Shown here: one piece after another, positions 34,246 through 43,783 of the stretch
How positions within the stretch are numbered: position 1 is the first letter of the stretch
Layout of the letters: each line of letters starts with the position of its first letter
Assembly: GCF_025273675.1 (NCBI RefSeq)
Contig: NZ_CP045809.1
Coordinates: forward strand, 4,216,001 to 4,280,000
Reading direction: 5' to 3'
DNA length: 64,000 bases
DNA from: Gordonia pseudamarae
GTDB lineage: Bacteria > Actinomycetota > Actinomycetes > Mycobacteriales > Mycobacteriaceae
Translations under genes and position numbers: made by a program
The notes under the pieces: model-generated
Database searches by the model: none
The model's input: only the letters and a program-made list of their open reading frames with translations
What the model was told of the DNA's origin: nothing

Positions 34246-35411
34246 GCACCCCGGTCACCGACGACGACGCCCAGATCCGCATCGAGCGGCTGTTCGGGAT
34301 TTTCGTCGGTGGCTCCTACCTCATCTACCTCGCCATCCTGATCCCGTCGATCGATGCCAACACCGACCTCGTCGCCCGGTGGTGGACCGCGCCCGCGGTG
34401 ACCGTGGTGTTCGGCGCACCGCTGACCATGCTGATCGCCTCGCTGGCCCGCCGCAGACGTCTGGCGCGCTGGTCCGCGGCCGCCACCGCGTACGGCTACC
34501 TGGCCACCGGCCTGGCCTGGCTCGTCGCGTGGAACCATGAGTCCTCCCCGGTCACGCTGTGGTACTCGATGCTGCCGGTCTTCGCGGCACTCGCGGCGGC
34601 GATCGTCCTGTCCGCACGGGCGACGATGGTGTTCCTGTGCGCGGCGGTCCTGCTGGCTTGTACCTCCGAATACCTGGCCCGCCCGGACGACAAGGCGGGT
34701 GTGCTGCCGCTGTCGATAGCGTTCACCCTCAGCTTCACCCTGTTGTTCGTCGCCGCCGGGGTGATGACGCTGCGCACCGCCCGACTGCTCGACCGGACCC
34801 GCGCCGCCACCTATGCCGCCGCCGCGGAGACCGCCGCCACCCTGGCCCGCCAGGCGCATCGCACCAAGATCGACGCGCTGCTGCACGACTGGGTGATCTC
34901 CACCCTGCTGGCGGCCGGCCGCCACGGCAACACCGGCTCTGTGCGTCGGCAGGCCCTGACCACCCTGGACAAGCTCAACGCCCGGCCCGCACCGGCCGCC
35001 GTGGTGCCGGTCCGCTCCGCGCTCACCCAGTTGCGCGCCGGGGTCCTCGCCGTCGATCTGACCCCGCGCGTGGATGTCACCGCCGCCCCCGGCGCCGGCG
35101 ACCTGACCGTCCCCGCCGATGTGGTCGACGTCCTCGACGCGGCCGTCGGCGAGGCCATGCGTAACTCCGTCCGGCACGCGGGCACCGGAACCGTCCGGCA
35201 GGTGGCGATCCGGGCCGATGCCACGTCGGTGACCGTCGACGTCGTCGACAACGGCTGCGGATTCGACCCCGCCGCCATTCCGCCGCACCGACTGGGCGTG
35301 GCCGTCAGCATCCTGCGCCGGGTCAACGGACTCGACGGCGGCACGGCCGCGATCGTCTCCACCCCCGGTGCGGGCACCGCGGTGCGCCTGGCCTGGACGG
35401 TCCCGTCATGA
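34242..35411 (+). CDS. Histidine kinase-like ATPase, module 2
   Basis: The protein has 389 residues from the ATG at 34242 (ATGA overlap). It is a close paralogue of the kinase at 31943: same start of the folded part (AQIRIERLFGIFVGGSYL), same His motif (H215 in ALLHDWVISTLLAAG), and EAMRNSVRHAG, VDNGCGFDP and HRLGVAVSI in the ATPase domain. All catalytic motifs are intact. Co-occurrence of two intact kinases with one regulator suggests two inputs or a hetero-oligomer. Confidence 0.88.
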   Translation: MSTPVTDDDAQIRIERLFGIFVGGSYLIYLAILIPSIDANTDLVARWWTAPAVTVVFGAPLTMLIASLARRRRLARWSAAATAYGYLATGLAWLVAWNHESSPVTLWYSMLPVFAALAAAIVLSARATMVFLCAAVLLACTSEYLARPDDKAGVLPLSIAFTLSFTLLFVAAGVMTLRTARLLDRTRAATYAAAAETAATLARQAHRTKIDALLHDWVISTLLAAGRHGNTGSVRRQALTTLDKLNARPAPAAVVPVRSALTQLRAGVLAVDLTPRVDVTAAPGAGDLTVPADVVDVLDAAVGEAMRNSVRHAGTGTVRQVAIRADATSVTVDVVDNGCGFDPAAIPPHRLGVAVSILRRVNGLDGGTAAIVSTPGAGTAVRLAWTVPS

Positions 35412-36529
35412 TCGACCCCGACGTGATCGAGCCCGCTGTGATCGACCCCGACGTGATCGACCCACCGGGGCCCCGCACCGCCCAGACCGATGTCCGCGTG
35501 CTGCTCGGGATGACCACCGGCGCGGCGTGGGCACTCGCGGGTCTGTTCCTGGTGTCGAAGACCATCCAGATGATCATGGTCTCCGGCGACGTGCATCCGC
35601 GATGGCCCAGTGTGCTGTTGCTGCTGGTGGTGGCCCTGTGCGGGCTGGCCTTGCTCGCCGCACCCGGGGATCGGCTGCCCTGGCCGATCACCGCGGCGAT
35701 GGTCGTGACCGTGCCGATCCTGCTGTACATGGTGTTCACCACCACGCCGTCACCGACGACCGCGCCGCAGCAGACGTGGCCGTTGGCGACGGTGGCCGCG
35801 ATCTGCATCTATCTGAGTATCCGGGGACGCACCGCGGCTGCGTGGATACTGATGATCGGCTGCACCGTCGCGTGCTCGGTGTGGACCACCTCCACCGGAC
35901 AGGGCATCGGTGAGGCCGGCAAACTCATGGCCACCACCGTCGCGGGGCTGGCCGCGGCCACCCTGTTCTCGCTGACGATCCGGCCGGCCGTCGACAACAT
36001 CTACGAACTGCGCAACCGGTCGGTGCAGACCAACGCCGCCCAGGCGGCCGCGCTGGCGGTGCTGGAGGAGAACCGTGAGCAGATGCGGTATCTCGATGCC
36101 GAGGTGCGGCCGACGCTCAACCGGATCGCGCGGCCCGAGGCACTCACCGATGTCGAACGCGCGCACTGCCGCCGACTCGAGGAGTCGCTGCGAGACCGGG
36201 TTCGGGCCCCGGTGATCGCCGCCGACGCGGGAGCATCCGCGGCCGCCGCCCGGGCCCGGGCGCGCGGTGTGGAGGTGGTGATGGTCGACGGGCACGCACT
36301 CGACGAGGTGACCGCCGAGCGGCGGACGGCGGTGCTGGCCGGGCTGGCCGGGGCACTCGACTCGGCCGTCTCCGGGTCGGTGGTGGTGCGGGTACTGCCG
36401 CCGGGCCGGCAGCTGCTGGCCACGGTCGTCATCGATCCCGCGACCGAGGGCGGCGACCCGGTCCGGCTGGAATTCGGGACCGGCGGCGGGCCGGACGACG
36501 ATCCGGCTCCCCCGCCGGTATCGATCTGA
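35408..36529 (+). CDS. Kinase-partner membrane protein, module 2
   Basis: The protein has 373 residues from the ATG at 35408 (ATGA overlap), though the repetitive first 20 residues (IDPDVIEPAVIDPDVIDP) may not be the true N-terminus. From VRVLLGMTTGAAW on it parallels the partner at 33166: transmembrane region with QTW, RGRTAAAWILM, coiled coil YELRNRSVQTNAAQAAALAVLEENREQM, DAEVRPTLNRIA, and RARGVEVVMVDGHALDE then RVLPPGRQLLATVVIDP. It too lacks kinase catalytic motifs. It is the last gene of the operon. Confidence 0.8.
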   Translation: MIDPDVIEPAVIDPDVIDPPGPRTAQTDVRVLLGMTTGAAWALAGLFLVSKTIQMIMVSGDVHPRWPSVLLLLVVALCGLALLAAPGDRLPWPITAAMVVTVPILLYMVFTTTPSPTTAPQQTWPLATVAAICIYLSIRGRTAAAWILMIGCTVACSVWTTSTGQGIGEAGKLMATTVAGLAAATLFSLTIRPAVDNIYELRNRSVQTNAAQAAALAVLEENREQMRYLDAEVRPTLNRIARPEALTDVERAHCRRLEESLRDRVRAPVIAADAGASAAAARARARGVEVVMVDGHALDEVTAERRTAVLAGLAGALDSAVSGSVVVRVLPPGRQLLATVVIDPATEGGDPVRLEFGTGGGPDDDPAPPPVSI

Positions 36530-36581
36530 CCGGTGTTCGAACTCCCACCTGGCACACAGTTTCGCTGGCTAGAATCGCCCC

Positions 36582-36821
36582 ATGCGAGATGGTGAATGTT
36601 TCGACTGCGGCCATTCACGCAGCGCGCACGCGCATCACCGCGCGGGCGAGGACTGCGCGGCGTGCGGCTGCCCGCGGTTCCGGAGGCGACGCTGGTGGCA
36701 GCGCGCGCGCCATGCCGAGCACATCGCCGCGCCGCTGCCGTTCGTCCGGCGCCTGCACGTGGGGGCGGTGCATCCACTGCCGCCGTCCGAGCGGCCGGCC
36801 AAGCGACGCAAGACGATCTGA
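36582..36821 (+). CDS. Small Cys/His-rich protein, putative zinc binder
   Basis: The protein has 79 residues from the ATG at 36582. CFDCGHSRSAHAHH at the start and CAACGCPRF at about 25-33 form two Cys clusters like a small zinc ribbon; the rest is Arg-rich and basic. A TAGAAT -10 box (36570-36575) ends 6 nt before the ATG, so the mRNA is probably leaderless. It is convergent with the ABC permease. No family is recognised; a nucleic-acid-binding role is plausible. Confidence 0.72.
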   Translation: MRDGECFDCGHSRSAHAHHRAGEDCAACGCPRFRRRRWWQRARHAEHIAAPLPFVRRLHVGAVHPLPPSERPAKRRKTI

Positions 36822-36867
36822 GGACACCGGCGTCCTCGTCGGCCCCGGCACTCCTGCTCGTGCGCGA

Positions 36868-39423
36868 TCACTCCTGCGCGATCGACTCGCTGATGTTCAG
36901 CCGGGCCGCCCGCATCGCGGGCACCAGCGCACCGAGCAGACACAACCCCATCGCGACGGCGACGAACAGCAGCGTCGACGGTTGCGGCGAGTACTCGACA
37001 CCGACCGAGGTGGTCGCCGACAGGATCTTGTCCGCGAGCCAGTGCAGCACCCCGCCGATGAGCAGACCGGTCGCCGAGCCGACGATCGCGACGGCCGCGG
37101 CCTCGGCGAGCACCATCCGGGAGATGAACCGGCGCGAGGCACCCATCGCCCGCAGCACCCCGAGTTCGCGGCGCCGTTCGATCACCGACAGCAAGAGCGT
37201 GTTGAGCAAGGCGATGGCGGCCGCACCCGACACGATCCACTGGATCGCCACGGTGAACGCCCCGGACTGCTCGACCAGCTGTTTCGACGACTCGATGGCC
37301 TGCGCGCCGCTGTGCACGTCGACGGGCGCACCGCCCGCCGACGGATTCTGTTCGGCGATCCGCTCCAGCGCCGCCCGCACCTGATCGGCGTCGGCGCCCT
37401 CGGACAGCATCACCTGCAGGTAGGTGGCGCCGTCGCGGTCGAACCAGTCGCGCAGCAGGTCCAGCGACATCGCAGCGGTCCCCGACTCCATCGACACGTA
37501 GTCGACAGTGGCGAGCACGCGGGTCTCGCGGTAGCCGGTGGGAGTGGCCAGGCGCACGGTGTCGCCGGTGGAGACGTCGAGGGTGCGGGCGAGCACCTTG
37601 GAGAACACCATGCCCTCACCGGCCAGCATCTGCCGACGGGCCTCGGGTGGGGACTTCTTCATGAACGGGGCGAGCGCGTCGGCGGTGAGTCCCTGCACGA
37701 TGATCCGGGCCTCGCCGACGTTGACCGTGGCCCACTGCCCTTCGGACACCGACGCCACCCCCGGCACCTGCCGGATCTGCTCCGCGATCGCCGGCGCGAG
37801 CAGCGGATCGGTGGGCAGTTCGCCGAGTGGCTGCGAGGCCACGTAGAAGTCCGGATCGTCGAGCCCGTCCAGTGAGCCGGACATCGACGAGACCATGTTG
37901 GCCAGCGCCCCGGAGGTTCCCATGCCGACGGCGATGGCCACGGCCACGGTCATCAGCGTGGCCCACGCGCGGCGCGGCGCGCGATCGGTATTGACGGCGG
38001 CGAGCCGGCCGGGTCCGGAGAACAGGTTCGCGACCCGCACCACCAGCCACACCAGCTGTCCGGTCAGCGCGTAGCACAGCAACAGCACGCCCACCGCGTA
38101 CACCGCCCCCGCCACGATCGCCGATCTGCCCGGAACCTGCAGGGCCACGATGAAGGCGCCGATGATGACGGCGGCACCGAGAAGTCCCGCGGCCCACCGC
38201 GCCACGGTGCGTTGGGCGGCCGATTCGGCCACCTCACCCTGTGACATCGCCTCGACCGGCGCGACCGCGAACACCGATCTCGCCGCCAGCATCGTCGCGG
38301 CGACACATGCCAGCACACAGGCGAGAACGGCGATCACCGGCGCGCTGACCGGCAGGTGGTACTGCATCACCATGCCGTGCGAGGAGTCCCCCGATCCCTG
38401 CGACACGGTCACGCGGCCGCCGAGAATGCCGAGCGGCACCCCGATCAGACCTCCGACCAGGCCGTACACCGCGGATTCGCCGAGCAGGTCGGCGACCAGA
38501 TGGCCGCGCTTGGCACCGAGCGCCCGCAGCATCGCCATCGACTGCCGCCGCGAGGCCACCGCCATGTTCATGGTGTTGAACACCAGGAAGGCGGAGATCA
38601 CCAACGAGATCAACGACACCAGCAGTGTCGCGTCCCGGGTCACCGAGGTGGCCGTCTCCAGCTGCTTGGCCCGATATCCGGGGTCGACGACGGCGGCGCG
38701 CCCGTCGACGATCCGGGTGATCTCGGTGCGCAGCTGCGCCACGGGCACGCCGTCGCGCGGCACGATCAGAACCGAGTCGAGCTTGCCCTGTGTGGCGGTC
38801 AGTCGTTGTGCCAGGTCAAGATAGGCGAACATGAACGCGCCGCCGTTGAGGGTGTCCCCGGACACCACGTCGAGCACGGTGACGACGGTTCCGTTGACGG
38901 TGGCGGTCTGCCCCTTCGTCAATCCCGTTCGGGGACCGACGATCACGCCGTCGGCCAGCTCGTCGCGGCTGAATCCCTCCTGGTTTCCGCTGTCGGCCAC
39001 GGCTTTCCGGAGGTCACCCGACAGCGACGACACCCGGAAGTCCGAACCGAGCAGTGGCACGGTTCTGTCGTCATCACCGGCACCGCCCGCGGTGGTGTCC
39101 GGGCCGATCCGCGCGGTGCCCCGGACCATCGGGACGACCGCCCTGGCACCCGGTACCCGGGCGCGGATCTCACCGGCGATACCGGCGTCCAGACCCGCGT
39201 CGCCGATCGCGGTGACCTCCAGCTTCGCCGCCCCGCTGATCGAGGCGTTGAACTGCCGGACCGATTCGGTCATCGACCCGTAGGTGCCGAGCACCGCGAT
39301 CAGCAGTGCCGAGGACACCACCACCACCGACAGCGAGGTGAGCACCCGCAGCCGGTGGGTGCGCAGTTCACGCAGATTGATCAGGCGAATCCGGGTCAGA
39401 CCCGCGAGCAGCGGTGCGCTCAT
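36868..39423 (-). CDS. FtsX-like ABC transporter permease
   Basis: The protein has 851 residues, a MacB/LolC-type permease fused in tandem. A first transmembrane segment at about 25-45 is followed by a large extracytoplasmic domain to about 250, three FtsX segments at 270-370 (VFNTMNMAVASRRQSMAMLRALGAKRGHLV), further segments to 470, a second extracytoplasmic domain (about 500-700) and a second FtsX block (ALLNTLLLSVIERRRELGVLRAMGASRRFI) at the C-terminus. It starts 3 nt after the ATPase gene. Likely mechanical export of lipoprotein, peptide or drug. Confidence 0.93.
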   Translation of the reverse strand: MSAPLLAGLTRIRLINLRELRTHRLRVLTSLSVVVVSSALLIAVLGTYGSMTESVRQFNASISGAAKLEVTAIGDAGLDAGIAGEIRARVPGARAVVPMVRGTARIGPDTTAGGAGDDDRTVPLLGSDFRVSSLSGDLRKAVADSGNQEGFSRDELADGVIVGPRTGLTKGQTATVNGTVVTVLDVVSGDTLNGGAFMFAYLDLAQRLTATQGKLDSVLIVPRDGVPVAQLRTEITRIVDGRAAVVDPGYRAKQLETATSVTRDATLLVSLISLVISAFLVFNTMNMAVASRRQSMAMLRALGAKRGHLVADLLGESAVYGLVGGLIGVPLGILGGRVTVSQGSGDSSHGMVMQYHLPVSAPVIAVLACVLACVAATMLAARSVFAVAPVEAMSQGEVAESAAQRTVARWAAGLLGAAVIIGAFIVALQVPGRSAIVAGAVYAVGVLLLCYALTGQLVWLVVRVANLFSGPGRLAAVNTDRAPRRAWATLMTVAVAIAVGMGTSGALANMVSSMSGSLDGLDDPDFYVASQPLGELPTDPLLAPAIAEQIRQVPGVASVSEGQWATVNVGEARIIVQGLTADALAPFMKKSPPEARRQMLAGEGMVFSKVLARTLDVSTGDTVRLATPTGYRETRVLATVDYVSMESGTAAMSLDLLRDWFDRDGATYLQVMLSEGADADQVRAALERIAEQNPSAGGAPVDVHSGAQAIESSKQLVEQSGAFTVAIQWIVSGAAAIALLNTLLLSVIERRRELGVLRAMGASRRFISRMVLAEAAAVAIVGSATGLLIGGVLHWLADKILSATTSVGVEYSPQPSTLLFVAVAMGLCLLGALVPAMRAARLNISESIAQE

Positions 39424-39426
39424 CGA

Positions 39427-40146
39427 TCAGGCGACCCGGCCGTCGCGGACGGTGATGGTGGTGTCGGCGAACGCCGCGGCCCCCGCGTCGTGGGTGACCA
39501 TCACCACCAGGCGTCCCGCCTCCCGTTCCCGGTCATGGGCCACCTCGCCGAGCAGTTCGAGGACCGACTGTCCCGTCTTGGAATCGAGATTTCCGGTCGG
39601 CTCGTCGGCCAGCAGGATCGCCGGGTCCATGATCAGCGACCGGGCGATCGCCACCCGCTGCATCTGCCCGCCCGACAGTTCGGCAGGCCGGTGGTCGATG
39701 CGGTCGCCCAGACCCACCCGTTCGAGCAGTTCGACGGCGCGCGGTTTGGCCTTGCGCAGCGACTGACTGTCCAGCAACCGCGGCAGCGCCACGTTCTCCC
39801 ACGCCGACATCGTCGGGACCAGGTTGAAGAACTGGAAGATGAATCCGACCCGGGTACGCCGGAACGCCGATGCCTCCGTGTCGTCGAGCGAACCGAGATC
39901 CACCCCGTCGACGATGATGGTGCCGGAGGTGGGGGTGTCGAGCGCGCCCAGCACATGCAACAGCGTCGACTTTCCGGCGCCGGACGGGCCGACGACCGAT
40001 GCGAACTGTCCGCCGGGCAGGGTCAGGTCCAGGCCGTCGAGCGCCCGTACCGTCTGATCACCCATCCGGTACTCGCGTACCAGGTTACGGGCCTGAACCA
40101 GTGGCACCCCGGATCCGGCGGGTCCGGTTCGTGCTGATTCGCTCAT
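39427..40146 (-). CDS. ABC transporter ATP-binding protein (MacB/LolD type)
   Basis: The protein has 239 residues from the ATG at 40146. Walker A is GPSGAGKS (53-60), the Q-loop Gln is at 105, the signature is LSGGQMQRVAIARS (157-170), Walker B ILLADEPTGNLD (177-188) and the H-loop VTHD. The LVREYRMGDQTVRALDGLDL start is typical of the MacB/LolD group. It energises the adjacent permease. TACGAT 7 nt before the ATG and no ribosome binding site suggest a leaderless mRNA. Confidence 0.95.
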   Translation of the reverse strand: MSESARTGPAGSGVPLVQARNLVREYRMGDQTVRALDGLDLTLPGGQFASVVGPSGAGKSTLLHVLGALDTPTSGTIIVDGVDLGSLDDTEASAFRRTRVGFIFQFFNLVPTMSAWENVALPRLLDSQSLRKAKPRAVELLERVGLGDRIDHRPAELSGGQMQRVAIARSLIMDPAILLADEPTGNLDSKTGQSVLELLGEVAHDREREAGRLVVMVTHDAGAAAFADTTITVRDGRVA

Positions 40147-40180
40147 GGTGCGGATCGTAACGCAGCGTCCTATGTGCACC

Positions 40181-41359
40181 TCAGGCGCCCGGCGCACCGG
40201 GAACGGCCCACGTCCCGGTCGCGAAGAACTCCTCCAGCACGGCCCGCGGTCCGGCCAAGTCCAGTCCCTGCGCCGCGACCCAGCCGTCGTCGAAATAAGT
40301 GTGGGTGTACCTGTCGCCCGAGTCGCACAGCAGGGTGACGACGCCGCCGGGACGACGTTCGGCGACCATCTCGGCGACCAGCGCCAGCGCACCCCACATG
40401 TTGGTGCCCGTCGACCCGCCGACGAGCCTGCCGAGCCGGTCGGACATGAGCCGGGCGGTGGCCACCGACGCGGCGTCGGGAACCCGCATCATCCGGTCGA
40501 TGACCTGCGAGACGAACGACGGCTCCACCCGGGGCCGGCCGATCCCCTCGATCCGTGACCCGGTGTCGGTGGTGAGAGAGCCGTCGCCCGCCGCGTACGC
40601 CGAGGTGAACACCGAGTTCTCGGGGTCGACCACACACAGCCACGTCCGGTGCCGCCGGTATCGCAGGTAGCGGCCCAGTGTCGCCGACGTGCCACCGGTA
40701 CCGGCACCCACCACGATCCAGGTCGGTACGGGATGGCGTTCGCATTCGAGCTGCGCGAAGATCGATTCGGCGATGTTGTTGTTTCCGCGCCAGTCGGTGG
40801 CCCGTTCGGCCATGGTGAACTGGTCGATGAAGTGCCCACCCAGCTCGTCGGCGAGCCGGTGCGCCGCCTCGTACACCTCACCCGGCCGGTCCACGAAGTG
40901 GCAGCGCCCGCCCTCACGTTCGATCAGCGCGGTCTTGGCCGGGGAGGTGCCCTTGGTCATCACCGCCACGAACGGCACCCCCACCAGCTTCGCGAAATAT
41001 GCCTCGCTGACGGCCGTCGACCCCGACGACGCCTCGATCACCGCGGTGTTCTGGGTTACCCAGCCGTTGCAGATGGCGTACAGGAACAGCGACCGGGCCA
41101 GCCGATGCTTCAGTGAACCGGTCGGATGGGTGCTCTCGTCCTTCAAATACAGGTCGACGCCGGTCTCGATGCCGTCATCGCCGGTCCACCGTGACCAGTC
41201 GGGCAACTCGACCCGCAGCAGGTGCGTATCGGCACTGCGCCGCGCGTCGGCCTCGATGAGCCGGACCGCGTTGCGCTGCCACGCGGTGTCGCCCCGGCGA
41301 TCGATGTCGAGCGCGGATGCCGCCCACCCCGGCGGCCCGGATCCCGGCACGCGGGTCAC
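40181..41359 (-). CDS. cds1: PLP-dependent L-cysteine desulfhydrase Cds1
   Basis: Cysteine-synthase-fold enzyme; in M. tuberculosis Cds1 (Rv3684) breaks L-cysteine to H2S, pyruvate and ammonia, which supports respiration. The protein has 392 residues from the GTG at 41359, which overlaps the DUF4229 stop (GTGA). The PLP Lys is in [33 protein letters not shown] and the phosphate-binding [19 protein letters not shown] are present. An ordinary cysteine synthase is the alternative, but the length and motifs favour Cds1. Confidence 0.85.
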   Translation of the reverse strand: MTRVPGSGPPGWAASALDIDRRGDTAWQRNAVRLIEADARRSADTHLLRVELPDWSRWTGDDGIETGVDLYLKDESTHPTGSLKHRLARSLFLYAICNGWVTQNTAVIEASSGSTAVSEAYFAKLVGVPFVAVMTKGTSPAKTALIEREGGRCHFVDRPGEVYEAAHRLADELGGHFIDQFTMAERATDWRGNNNIAESIFAQLECERHPVPTWIVVGAGTGGTSATLGRYLRYRRHRTWLCVVDPENSVFTSAYAAGDGSLTTDTGSRIEGIGRPRVEPSFVSQVIDRMMRVPDAASVATARLMSDRLGRLVGGSTGTNMWGALALVAEMVAERRPGGVVTLLCDSGDRYTHTYFDDGWVAAQGLDLAGPRAVLEEFFATGTWAVPGAPGA

Positions 41360-41694
41360 TTGCCGCGCAGGCGGGCCTGCAGGTCGTCATGTTTGCGACG
41401 GCGCTCGGCGTCGACGGCCGCGATGTTGTCGTTGACGTCGATTCGCAATGATCTGAACAGGAACATGCCCAGCGGAAGCGCGATCAGCACGCCGAAGGCG
41501 AGCGCCGCGAGGAACGGCACCGTCACGTCGAACAGGCGCGGAACGAACAGGATGAGCAGGGTGAACACGGCGACCAGCGCGAGCCTGGCCAGCGTGTACA
41601 GGGCCACCGCACGGATCAGCGAACCCGTCGACCCCGTGGCCCCGCTCCCCGAGGATCCACTGCCCTGACTCCGCTGTTCGTTGTCACTACGCAC
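41356..41694 (-). CDS. DUF4229 membrane protein
   Basis: The protein has 112 residues from a GTG at 41694; an ATG at 41718 is an alternative. After a Ser/Gly-rich start come two transmembrane segments ([21 protein letters not shown], and [20 protein letters not shown]) and a charged C-terminal helix ([22 protein letters not shown]). This is the DUF4229 pattern, often near ccsB/resB in actinobacteria. It overlaps the cds1 start. Confidence 0.83.
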   Translation of the reverse strand: MRSDNEQRSQGSGSSGSGATGSTGSLIRAVALYTLARLALVAVFTLLILFVPRLFDVTVPFLAALAFGVLIALPLGMFLFRSLRIDVNDNIAAVDAERRRKHDDLQARLRGK

Positions 41695-41894
41695 GTGGTT
41701 CAGGGTACGCCAGTCCATTTTGCCGTTTCTTTACCAATAGCTGACTGTTCGAGTACCCGGGCGATTTGCGTGTATCCATGTAACGCACAGACCGTAGGAC
41801 CCGAAGGCGCAGCGCTTTCGGACCCGCGGACTGGCATCCAGCCAGTTCGGCCGGCCCCTCCGGGACCGCCGACCACCCAGTCGGGAGGACACCA

Positions 41895-42113
41895 GTGACC
41901 ACCGTAGAAGCCGCCCCCAGCGAGTTCATCACCCCCGGCGTCGCCGCACAGCACACCTTGACCCCCGGTCAGGTCGCCGCCATGTTCAACGTCAACCCCA
42001 AGACCGTCGCGCGCTGGGCCAGTTCCGGGATGCTCAGCTCCATCCGCACGCCCGGCGGACACCGCCGCTTCCGCGAGGCCGACGTGGTCGCCCTCCTCAA
42101 CCGGCGCAGCTGA
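41895..42113 (+). CDS. bldC: BldC-family MerR-like regulator
   Basis: The protein has 72 residues from a GTG at 41895 with GGGAGGAC upstream. The winged helix LTPGQVAAMFNVNPKTVARWASSGMLSSIRTPGGHRRFREADVVALL is the BldC pattern. In Streptomyces BldC holds back development by coating promoter DNA head to tail; its role in non-sporulating Mycobacteriales is less clear. It lies next to the cytochrome c biogenesis genes, as often seen. Confidence 0.93.
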   Translation: MTTVEAAPSEFITPGVAAQHTLTPGQVAAMFNVNPKTVARWASSGMLSSIRTPGGHRRFREADVVALLNRRS

Positions 42114-42327
42114 GCCCCGAGACACGTAACCGCCGCCGGCACCCACCACCGACCTGCGACCACCACCGGTGGAGGTGCGAGGAGCGTCAGCGACGAACCT
42201 GGAAACCCCGCAAACCCGGCAACGCCCCAGCACGCGATGTCAGGGGTCCCGGCGTGCGATGTCAGGGCCGGCGGACCGGCGACGACCCACCCGAATGGCT
42301 GGGCGGCCGGTCCCCCGATCAGCAGAT

Positions 42328-42498
42328 TCAGTCGTGTTTCCGGCGGTCGAGATCACGCAGGAAGTCCGGATCGTCGTCGGGACCGACGGGGTTGTTGCCC
42401 CTGCTCGTCTGCCCCGGCGATCCGGCGGCGGGACCGAAGGCGCGCCACAGCAGATACGCGATGGCGATGACGCCGATGAACGCGACTACGTATGTCAC
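42328..42498 (-). CDS. Small single-TM membrane protein
   Basis: The protein has 56 residues from a GTG at 42498 with GGGAGG 6 nt upstream; the frame is open further but that site decides the start. One N-terminal transmembrane segment (VVAFIGVIAIAYLLWRAFG) is followed by an acidic tail ending DPDFLRDLDRRKHD. It lies after ccsB on the same strand and may belong to that operon. No function is known. Confidence 0.78.
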   Translation of the reverse strand: MTYVVAFIGVIAIAYLLWRAFGPAAGSPGQTSRGNNPVGPDDDPDFLRDLDRRKHD

Positions 42499-42661
42499 TG
42501 CCGACCTCCCTTGTTCCACCCAAGAGTACGCGCGATTCAGACACTCGCCGCATCCCGCCGGTAGGCGAGCGATCGCGATCACGGCCATCCCGGGTCGCCC
42601 GGTGTCCGACCGACGGATCCGACCGACGGGGTCGGGATCGGTGGTCGGCCACGACCGCCCG

Positions 42662-43711
42662 TCAGAGTCCCGCGTAGGAGTGCAGGCCGCTGACGACCAG
42701 GTTGATGATGAAGAGGTTGAACAGCAGGGCCACGAATCCTGCGACGTTGATCCAGGCCGCGGCGGTGTGCTTCCAGCCCGCGGTGGCGCGGGCGTGCAGG
42801 TAGGCGGCGTAGATCACCCAGGCGATGAAGGAGACCGTCTCCTTGGGGTCCCAGCCCCAGAACCGGCCCCAGGCGGACTCGGCCCAGATGGCGCCGAGGA
42901 TCACGCCGAGTCCGAAGAGCGGGAAACCGAAGACGACGGACTTGTAGGCGAGACGATCGAGGATCTCGGCGCCGGGGATGGCGTCGACGATGCGGCGCAG
43001 TGCGGCGGTTCGTCCGGTGCGCTGCTGGTCGGCGGAGTCCCCGGGTGCTCCCCAGCGCATCTTGATCAGGTACAGGATGCTGGCGACTCCCGCGACGAGC
43101 AGTACACCCGAGGCGATCGAGATGACCGAGACGTGGATGGCCAGCCAGTACGACTTGAGTGCGGGGACGACGGGCGCGGCCTGGGTGTAGAGCCATCGGC
43201 CGGCGATGAACATGAGCAGGGAGACGGGCAGCAGCACGAACGACAGCAGCGGCCGGTGTTCGGCTTTGCGCAGAACGACGATCCCGGCGATGACGCATGC
43301 GACGCAGGTGAGCGAGATGAACTCGTACATGTTGCCCCAGGGGGCGCGGTCGGTGGCCACGCCGCGGGTCACGATGGACGCCAGGTGGGCCAGGACGCCG
43401 ACGATGACGACCGGGTAGGCCATGGCGGCGAGTTTCTCGCTGAACGGCTGGCGCGGCGCCGTCTCAAGTTTGCCCGGCTTGTTCAGGTCGGGGCCGCCAC
43501 CCGGTGCGCTCCCTGATGTGGCCCGCCCTGATGTGGCACCTACGAGTTGTTGGGCCTCGGCGGATTGGATGCGGCGGATGCGGGCGCTGCCGAGCGCCCA
43601 CAGGAACAGGAACATCGCCAGCACGTACACGGTGATGGCCGTGCCGAACAACAGGTCGGAGTATCGCGCGAGCGTCTCGTCGACGTCGGCGACGACCTCG
43701 TTGGGATCCAT
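42662..43711 (-). CDS. ccsB: Cytochrome c biogenesis protein CcsB (CcsA/ResC type)
   Basis: Heme-handling half of the System II cytochrome c synthase. The protein has 349 residues with about eight transmembrane segments. The heme-binding WWD-type motif is FWGWDPKETVSFIAWVIYAAYLHARA, flanked by His residues. The ATG at 43711 has AAGGAGA. It works with ResB directly upstream; order and orientation match Rv0526-Rv0529. Confidence 0.95.
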   Translation of the reverse strand: MDPNEVVADVDETLARYSDLLFGTAITVYVLAMFLFLWALGSARIRRIQSAEAQQLVGATSGRATSGSAPGGGPDLNKPGKLETAPRQPFSEKLAAMAYPVVIVGVLAHLASIVTRGVATDRAPWGNMYEFISLTCVACVIAGIVVLRKAEHRPLLSFVLLPVSLLMFIAGRWLYTQAAPVVPALKSYWLAIHVSVISIASGVLLVAGVASILYLIKMRWGAPGDSADQQRTGRTAALRRIVDAIPGAEILDRLAYKSVVFGFPLFGLGVILGAIWAESAWGRFWGWDPKETVSFIAWVIYAAYLHARATAGWKHTAAAWINVAGFVALLFNLFIINLVVSGLHSYAGL

Positions 43712-43783
43712 CTGTTCTCCTTGCTCACAAACTCTGCCCGGTGATCACGAACCCGGGTGGTCACCGACCATGGCCGGGGCCGG

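Noticed and set aside
38356..40137. 593-codon open frame on the plus strand
   Set aside because: Antisense to the ABC permease and ATPase, whose motifs are complete.
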